Assembly (NCBI GenBank): GCA_023935145.1
Contig: CM043699.1
Span: forward strand, 77,103,138 to 77,167,137
From: Bretschneidera sinensis
Lineage: Eukaryota > Streptophyta > Magnoliopsida > Brassicales > Akaniaceae
Reading direction: 5' to 3'
DNA length: 64,000 nucleotides
This document shows positions 57,341 to 64,000 of the stretch, in pieces; within the stretch, counting starts at the first letter, position 1, and the number at the start of each line of letters is the position of its first letter. Below the pieces are notes generated by a model. That model was not told the origin of the DNA. It did no database searches and saw nothing but the letters and a program-made list of their open reading frames with translations. Both the position numbers and the translations under genes were made by a program.

Positions 57341-59075
57341 ACCTAGGGTGTCCCACGATCACCTGTCAAATTAGGACTCATGAGATCGGTCAAGCTTTGC
57401 TGGATTTAAGAGCCAGTTTGAACCTAATGTGTTACACTGGCTACTTGCAACTAGGTCTATGAGAGATCAAACCCACATCTGTGGTACTACAGTTAGTCGA
57501 TCATTTGATTAAGCAACGAAAGGGGATAGTCGAAGATGTACTGATATAGATAGATAAGTTTTATTATCCTGTTGATTTTCTTATTCTAGATACTCATTCT
57601 GTGGTTGATATGGAGTCTAAAGTTCCAATAATTTTAGGAAGACCTTTCTTGGCCACCTCTAACGCTCTTATTAATTGCAGGAATGATTTAATGAAACTGT
57701 TTTTTGGGAACATAACTCTAGAGGTCAACATTTTCAACATCAGAAGACAACTACATGATGATGATGATTGCTATCATACTTATATGATAGACACACTGAT
57801 CCTTTAAGAGGCTCTCATGAGCAAAAATTCAGAATCTTTAGAGTATCTCCTTTGTATTTATGATTTTGAGAGTTCACTTTATCCTAACGATGTTTTCGAT
57901 GTTTCTATTGTTTCAGGGTCAAAGGATAAAGGAGAACGGAAATGGCAACCAAGCTTCAAGGAGTTACTAAGAGATGGAAAGAGACCAAAGCCATCTGCTG
58001 AGGAGACCCCAAAGGACAACTTAGTGATGCTACCTGAGGGACTCAAACATGCATTCTTGGGACCAGGTGATACCTTTCCTGTTATTATTTCCTCTGTACT
58101 TAGTGATTCACAAGAAAAGAAATTGATTGACATGTTAAGTGGGCACAAAGTTGCATTAGGATTGACAATTGCTGACATTAAAGGTATTAGCCCCTTGATA
58201 TGTTCCCATAGGATCCATTTAGAGGAATGAGCTAACCCCCGTAAGGACCCCTAGAGATGACTTAACCCCACTATGAAAGAAGTCGTGAAAAAGGAAGTTT
58301 TAAAGTTGTTAGATGCAGGTATCATTTACCCCATCTCTGATAGTAAGTGGGTTAACCTAACTCAGGTAGTACCTAAAAATTTTGGGGTAACTGTGGTAAC
58401 CAACATGGAGGGGATGCCTGTTCCTACCAAGGTAATGACAGGGTGGCGCATGTGCATAGACTATAGAAAACTTAATTCCGTCACCCGTAAAGATCACTTC
58501 CCACTTCCATTTTTAGACCAAATCTTAGAACATGTAGCTGGCCATCCCTTCTATTACTTTCTAGACGAGTATTCAGGGTATTATTAGATAGAGATTCTAG
58601 ACGGGTATTCGGCATATTATTAGATAGAGATTGCATTAGAAGATCAAGATAAGACTACGTTCACATGCCCATTTGATACTTATGCATTACAGCGTATGCC
58701 TTTTGGACTGTGTAATGCGCTTGCTACATTTCAAAGATGCATGATGAGTATATTTAGCGATATGGTCGAAAAATTTATAGAAATCTTTATGGATGATTTG
58801 ATTGTGTTTGGCGATTCTTTTGATTCATACCTACTCCATTTACAGGCTGTTTTGAGTAGATGTGAAGAAAAAGGTCTTGTACTTAATTGGGAAAAATGTC
58901 ATTTCATGGTTCTCTCTAAACTAGTTTTGGGGCACATAATTTCTAAAAAATAGGATCTAAGTGGATAAATCAAAAATAGAATTGATTTCTAAATTGCACA
59001 CACCTAAAATTGTTAAGGATGTCAGATCTTTTCTTAGACTTGTCAATTTTTACAGGAGGTTTATACAAACCGTTT
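57341..59075 (+). pseudogene. protease and RT remnant of gypsy fragment D
   Basis: The protease active site reads DLRAS (Arg codon 57409-57411) where DLGAS is expected. RT motifs are LLDAGIIYPISDSKWVN near 58305, CIDYRKLNSVTRKDHF near 58453, PFGLCNALATF near 58699 and catalytic FMDD intact near 58785-58796. A 36 bp in-frame duplication with a stop in each copy (58561-58632) doubles the LDEYSGYY motif. The sequence stops abruptly after the thumb (FYRRFIQT, about 59070); RNase H and integrase are gone. Confidence 0.85.
58559..58632 (+). repeat. 36 bp tandem duplication in RT
   Basis: Two copies starting near 58561 and 58597, sharing CTAGACG.GTATTC and TATTATTAGATAGAGA. In frame, but both copies carry a TAG. 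Confidence 0.88.
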
Positions 59076-59899
59076 GTATATAAAAAAGCCACCTGACCAT
59101 TTTAAGTTTAACAAATTTTAATTATTTATTATTTGTTTTCTTTTAGTATGTGGTAACGTGTGCTTGATTTGGCGTATTAAAGTGTTTTAATTAGTCATCA
59201 TTATTTGCAGCAAAAGAAGACAAGTTCTTCTTCCACATTTTAATTGATTATTTGTTTAAGAAATTAAATGCCAACTTAATGGCTGCCATTATGATAGACC
59301 AGTTAATAGATCATGGTTCATCTAAATTATTATTTTATTTTATTCTTATTATTTTATCATTCTTTACAACAAGCATAGTTTTTTCTATATTTCCTACCAA
59401 AGTAATTATTGTATCACAATTTAAAGCCTTATCTAGTGTCTAGCCGGTTCTAAACAATCTCCAATCATATATTATTATAACAATTTAAATACACAAAGCC
59501 AACCCTACTAAAATCTTGTATTGAAAACTATATGTCAACATAGCCATTTGGTAAAGGGCTAAAGGATTTCAATTTTAAGTACTGCAATGCATAAAGAAAT
59601 GTGCACAATTTGAAATTATCCCCAACAACTTCATTTTTTCTATATTGTACTCTTTTAACAGTTTTCTTGACATGTTCGTTTATTAAAAATCTATTTCAAT
59701 TATTATATTCATGTGAACATGTATGTGTTCATGTTCTTTGTTTCAATGTTTGGCTTTTATTTTATTTTATTTATATATATATATATTCTTCTTTTTTTTT
59801 CTAATTTATAAAATTACTAAATCACCGTTAAGGTTTTACAATTCTACGCACCATATAAAAATTTTATCATCGAAATTTCCTTACCTATATCAAGAAAAT
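59076..59899. other. AT-rich DNA, no supported gene
   Basis: Lies between two unrelated gypsy fragments. A short TA run is near 59772. No LTR boundary, target duplication or coding motif was found. Confidence 0.45.
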
Positions 59900-61340
59900 G
59901 TTGAGGATATTATTTCCTCATGCTTACTTCTCATTTCCACGTGATTTCCTCAATGTCTCGTCTGCCAAAGTACTTGAACTAACATAATGACTTTATTTCG
60001 TAAAACCTGTTCTTTTGTATCTAAAATTTTGATTGGAACTTGCACAAAAGTTAAGTTTTCTTGAATATCTATAGATTGATATGGAATGTTATAGGATTCA
60101 TCATATAAATACTTACATAAAACTGAAACAGGAAAAACGTTATGCAATTGATTTAACTCTGGAGGCAAATCCAGTCTATATGCTACTAGTCCAAATCTCT
60201 CTATAATTTCATAAGGTTCAACATACCTTGGACTCAACTTACCTTTCTGTCTAAACCTCAATATTCATTTCCAGGGAGATATCTTCGGATGAACCAAATC
60301 GCCAACTTACCTTTCTGTCTAAACCTCAATATTCATTTCCAGGGAGATATCTTCAGATGAACCAAATCGCCAACTTGAAATTCCAAAGGTCTCATTTTAT
60401 TATAAATATAACTCTTCTTTTCTATTCTATGATGCTACCAGGTTTTGCCTAATCAATTTGATCCTCTTAGTCATTAATTCAATAATTTATAAACCAAATA
60501 TCTTTCTCTCTCCTACTTTTTCCCAATTTACTAGAGTTCTACACCTCCTACCATATAAAGCTTTAAATGATGCCATCCCAATACTAGCTTGATACTGATT
60601 ATTATATGCAAACTCTATCAAAGGCAAATACACATCCCAGCTTACTAAGAAACTCATAACATTAGCCCTTAACACATCTTCCAATATTTGATTAGCTCTC
60701 TTAGTTTGCCCATCTGTTTGAGGATAGAAAGAAGTATTGAACTACAATTGAATACCCTTAGCTTTCTAAAAGCCTTTCCAAAATCGATATGTAAACCTAG
60801 TATCTCTATTTGACACTATACTCAAAGGTACTTCATGCAATCTTACAATCTTAACTACATACAGTTCGACTAATCTTTCAGGACTTGAAGTTTTTTTAAT
60901 TGGAATAAAATGGAATAACTTAGATAATCTATCTACAATTACCCACACAACATCATGACTTCTCTGGGTACGGGGAAATCTAGTTAAAAAATTCATACTC
61001 ACATTCTCCCATGGCTATTCTGGCACAAGAAGAGGTTGTAGTAATCATATATGTTTATTCTCATATTTAACTTGCTGACAAACGAAGCATCTAGAAACGT
61101 AATCAGCTATATCATTTTCTAACCCTGACCACTAATAATTCTGTCTTAGTCCTCTGTACATCTTATTATTACCTAGATGCATCGAATATACTACATCATA
61201 TGCCTCTCTCAATATCTTCTTTCTCAGCTTAGCATCATTAGGAACATAAATCCTCTGTCCAATACTAACATACCATCATCTCCGAGTCTAAACTCAGATT
61301 GCTTTCCACTCAGCACTTCTTGCTTAAGATTTTTTATCTG
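59900..61340 (-). pseudogene. integrase and chromodomain-like tail of element E
   Basis: The zinc region (VSRCFVCQQVK) is near 61090. The catalytic core has all three acidic residues replaced: Asn for Asp in SMNFLTRFP (codon 60991-60993), Asn for Asp in VSNRDTRF (60808-60810) and Lys for Glu in DGQTKRAN (60700-60702). RQKGKLSPRYVEPYEIIERF (60255-60195) is the GPY/F-type module, with Glu for Gly. The tail EQVLRNKVIMLVQVLW then a degraded HVEMRSK...STF matches the chromodomain position of chromoviruses. Frame breaks lie near 60265-60480. The enzyme would integrate element DNA; it is dead. Confidence 0.87.
60235..60370 (-). repeat. 68 bp tandem duplication in integrase
   Basis: Two copies at 60235-60302 and 60303-60370 differ at one base. 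They lie just upstream of the GPY/F-type module and break the frame, since 68 is not a multiple of three. Confidence 0.93.
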
Positions 61341-62900
61341 CTCATCTCTACCTTACATTTCTTAAAGGCACTCTATAAGGGATGACTGTAAAACCATATT
61401 AGCTAATAACCCACCTCTCTCATTGATGTTGAATTTCATCTTCATACTTCTCAACTCTATCATTATATTCACATTATAAGCCTCTATAGCAGCTAACCTT
61501 CCTATAGATTTTTCACTTAATGCATCAGCTACTACATTTGCTTTCCCTGGATGGTAATGAATCATACAATTATAATCACTAGTCAACTCCATCCAATGTC
61601 TCTGTCTCAAATTTAGTTATTTCTGGGTACATAAATATGTTAAACTCTTATGATTAGTGAATATCTCAGAAGTGGCTGCATACAAATGATATCTCCAAAT
61701 TTTCAAAGCAAATACTATGATAGCCAACTCTAGGTCATGGGTAAGATAGTTTCTCTCATGATTCATCAATTTCCTAGAGGCATTAGCTGTAACCTTTCCA
61801 TGTTGCATTAACACATAACCTAATCATTGATGTGAAACATCACTATATACCACAAATCTTTTATCACCAGAAGGAAGCACTAACATTGGAGCGGTAGTTA
61901 ATTTTTATTTCAACATTTGAAAACTCTTTTCACACTCCTTAGACCACACAAAATCTTCTTCCTTCCTTATCAACCTAGTCAAAGATGTTGCAATAATCGA
62001 GAAATTCTGGATAAATCTCTTGTAATATCCAGCTATTCCCAAGAAACTTCTAATATCAGTTATACTGGTAGGTCTTTCCTAATTCAACACTGCTTCAACC
62101 TTCTGACGATCAACTTCTATACTTCCTTAAGATATTACATGCCCCAAGAAAGTTATCTCATTCAACTAGAAGTCACATTTAGAAAATTTAGCATATAATC
62201 TATCTCTTCTCGAAATATCTAAAACAATTTCTAAATGCTTCACACGATCTTCCTCACTCTTAGAGTACACTAGAATGTCATCAATGAATATAACCACAAA
62301 TTTATCAAGATAAGGTTTAAACACTCTATTCATCAAATCCATGAATGCAACCGAAGCATTGGTCAAACCAAATGGCATCACCAGAAACTCATAATGACCA
62401 TAACGTGTCCTAAATGCAGTCTTAGGTGCGTCTCCTTCCTCAATTCTCAATTGGTGATAACATGATCTTAGGTTTCTTTTAGAAAACACTCTAGCTCCTT
62501 GAAACTTCTCAAATAGATCATTTATTTTGGGTAGATGATACTAATTCTTAATGGTTATCTTATTCAACTATATATAGCCTTTACATAGTCTCATAGTACC
62601 ATCTTTCATTTTCACAAATAACACTAGAGCTCCCCATGGTGACACACTAGGACGAATAAATTGTTTTTCTAACAATTTATGAAGTTGTACCTTTAACTCT
62701 CTCAATGCAGCGGGTGCCATCCTATATGATGCTATAGATATAGGTACTAAACTTGGAATCAAATCAATAGAGAACTCAATGTCCCTAATCGGAGTTAAAC
62801 TTGATAATTCATTAGGAAATACCTCCAAATAATCTCTCACATGACTACAATCTACCATATATGCTAAGAATCCTTCACTCCCTTTTCTCAACAACTTACT
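61341..62900 (-). pseudogene. reverse transcriptase and RNase H of element E
   Basis: RT starts near 62840 (FPNELSSLTPIRDIEFSIDL). [51 protein letters not shown] and catalytic [10 protein letters not shown] (near 62290) are clear and FIDD is intact. Thumb and RNase H follow (RFIQNFSI near 62010; [20 protein letters not shown] near 61755; [12 protein letters not shown] near 61530). Stops lie near 62162, 61826, 61614 and elsewhere. Confidence 0.88.
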
Positions 62901-62939
62901 AGTTGTTAGGGCAGAAATAAGACAACTCGAATGTATATT

Positions 62940-63325
62940 ACATTCTTCCTAAAAACTAAACTCCTCTTGCCCAGGTATTCTAAACATAACATTCTTCCTA
63001 AAACAATCTACCCAAGTATGATATGCCGACAACCAATTCATTCTTAGAATTATGTCAAAATCTATCATATTTAAAGGCAATAAATCTACTTCAAATTCCT
63101 TGTCATTCATAAGAATAATATATCCCTGATATACACTTCTAATTATAACCCTAACTCTAGTAGGAATCTCAGCAATAATATTATTCAATAAAGGGCTAAC
63201 ATATGCATATATAGATTGCATAAAGGAATTAGATGAAAGTCAATGAGTTGCACCAGGATTAAATAATACTCTACCAATTCTATTAAGGGTAGATATTGTA
63301 CCCATTATGACATCAAGAGTTGCTT
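62940..63325 (-). pseudogene. protease of element E
   Basis: A retropepsin-like region reads from about 63325: PGATH-type start is expected near 63245 and appears as NPGATH, stop. It is followed by LNNIIAEIPTRVRV, EFEVDLLPLNMIDFDIILRM and NWLSAYHTWVDC. The last block is the usual GMDWL motif, here RMNWL. The active-site DSGA could not be read because that part is degraded. Confidence 0.75.
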
Positions 63326-63368
63326 GGGCATCCTGTTGGGTCAATGTATAGACTCTCCTCTCTCTGGA

Positions 63369-64000
63369 TTATTCTTGACCTCCATGTCCTCTATCAGCCA
63401 TTACTCTTCTACCTAAAGCTCTACCCTGACCACTCCCAGATCTACCACTTCTATCAAACTGTCCTCTCCCCATACCTCCAACATTCACTACCTCAGTTGG
63501 TCTCCTCAATGGACAATCCACACTGATATATCCATCATCTCCACAAATAAAACACATCAAAGTAGGATAATTTTGACCTAAATGTCCCATCTGATTACAC
63601 CTATAACATGCCACTCTGTCCTTGTCCAATGCCACGTTAGTACCTCTTCTTGGTGGCACTCTCCAACCTCTACCAAATCCTCTAACTCCCATAAGTTGTT
63701 TCCCAAACCTAAGGGCACCTCCAATAAAACTCTGAGCCATAGAGGCTAGAGATCTAGCCTACCTCTGTTGACTCTGTATAATTGGTCCCTGAGAAAAGAA
63801 ATGACACTTTTAGGGTGGGCGAGCACCCTAAATCCCCATACTACCACCTATACTTCCCTTTGATCTACTATTCTTCAGCCATACTTTACGTCCTCTAAAC
63901 TCCATTACATCATTCTTTACCCATAATACTTTATCCACTAATTTTGCGTAGGTGGGAAAATCCAAGTAAGAAAGCTTACAACTAATTTCATAATTCAAAC
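63369..64000 (-). pseudogene. gag C-terminal part of element E
   Basis: From the window edge the minus strand reads gag residues (YLDFPTYAKLVDKVLWVKND) with stops. It is followed by an open stretch from 63740 with two zinc knuckles. The first is CYRCNQMGHLGQNY, with the last Cys as Tyr; the second is CFICGDDGYISVDC, with the His as Tyr. A Gly/Arg-rich tail follows. Both knuckles lack a ligand. Confidence 0.82.

Larger units (their letters stand above)
59900..64000 (-). mobile_element. Gypsy element E, chromovirus-like, right end outside window
   Basis: Minus-strand order is gag, protease, RT, RNase H, integrase, then a C-terminal tail resembling a chromodomain, as in plant chromoviruses. It is unrelated in detail to A-D. 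The 5' LTR is beyond the window and no 3' LTR is visible at the low-coordinate end, so it is truncated. Stops are frequent, and at least eight substitutions hit conserved catalytic or metal-binding residues. Confidence 0.88.

Overview
This window is intergenic DNA from a flowering plant, most likely a dicot. It is AT-rich, has plant-type Ty3/gypsy, Ty1/copia, LINE, CACTA and Mutator-like MITE sequences, and contains the split 3' end of one plant gene. More than three quarters of the sequence is recognisably transposon. The species cannot be named from sequence alone. I found no bacterial genes, no CRISPR array, no convincing tRNA or rRNA gene, and nothing that supports a new biochemical system. 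The interesting content is the architecture of the repeats.

Layout. 1-7337: the 3' part of Athila-like gypsy element A (+), ending in a 1.85 kb LTR. 7560-28740: a LINE (+) split by Athila-like element B (+, 8993-28027, target duplication TTCTA). B is itself split by a third related element C (-, 12835-22439, target duplication GTGAC), so the order of insertion LINE, then B, then C is fixed by the sequence. 28741-31321: AT-rich DNA with a primer-binding-site-like sequence and an 11-copy degenerate tandem repeat. 31327-37387: a complete but inactivated Ty1/copia element (target duplication TCAAC). About 39330-43640: a second decayed LINE (-), followed by a 70 bp telomere-like hexamer array.

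45907-48243 is the only host gene seen: the last exons of a TPX2-domain, microtubule-associated-type protein (+), with good splice sites and frame. 49095-49536 is a fold-back MITE with a perfect 9 bp target duplication. 50369-53829 is the 5' part of a CACTA transposon. It runs into a 2.4 kb inverted pair of gypsy LTRs (53830-56274). After that come a truncated gypsy gag-protease-RT fragment D (+, to 59075) and, on the minus strand, a chromovirus-like gypsy element E (59900 to the window end).

Nearly all element coding regions are pseudogenes with stops, frameshifts or catalytic substitutions, many of them G-to-A changes in the coding strand, as expected for methylated, silenced DNA. A, B and C are one family in their coding parts, but their LTRs are mosaics. 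A module of about 186-230 bp occurs three times in A, twice in each C LTR, not in B, and once in the otherwise different LTR at 55703-55936. A and C share two inactivating changes that B lacks, which suggests a defective sublineage moved by enzymes supplied in trans.
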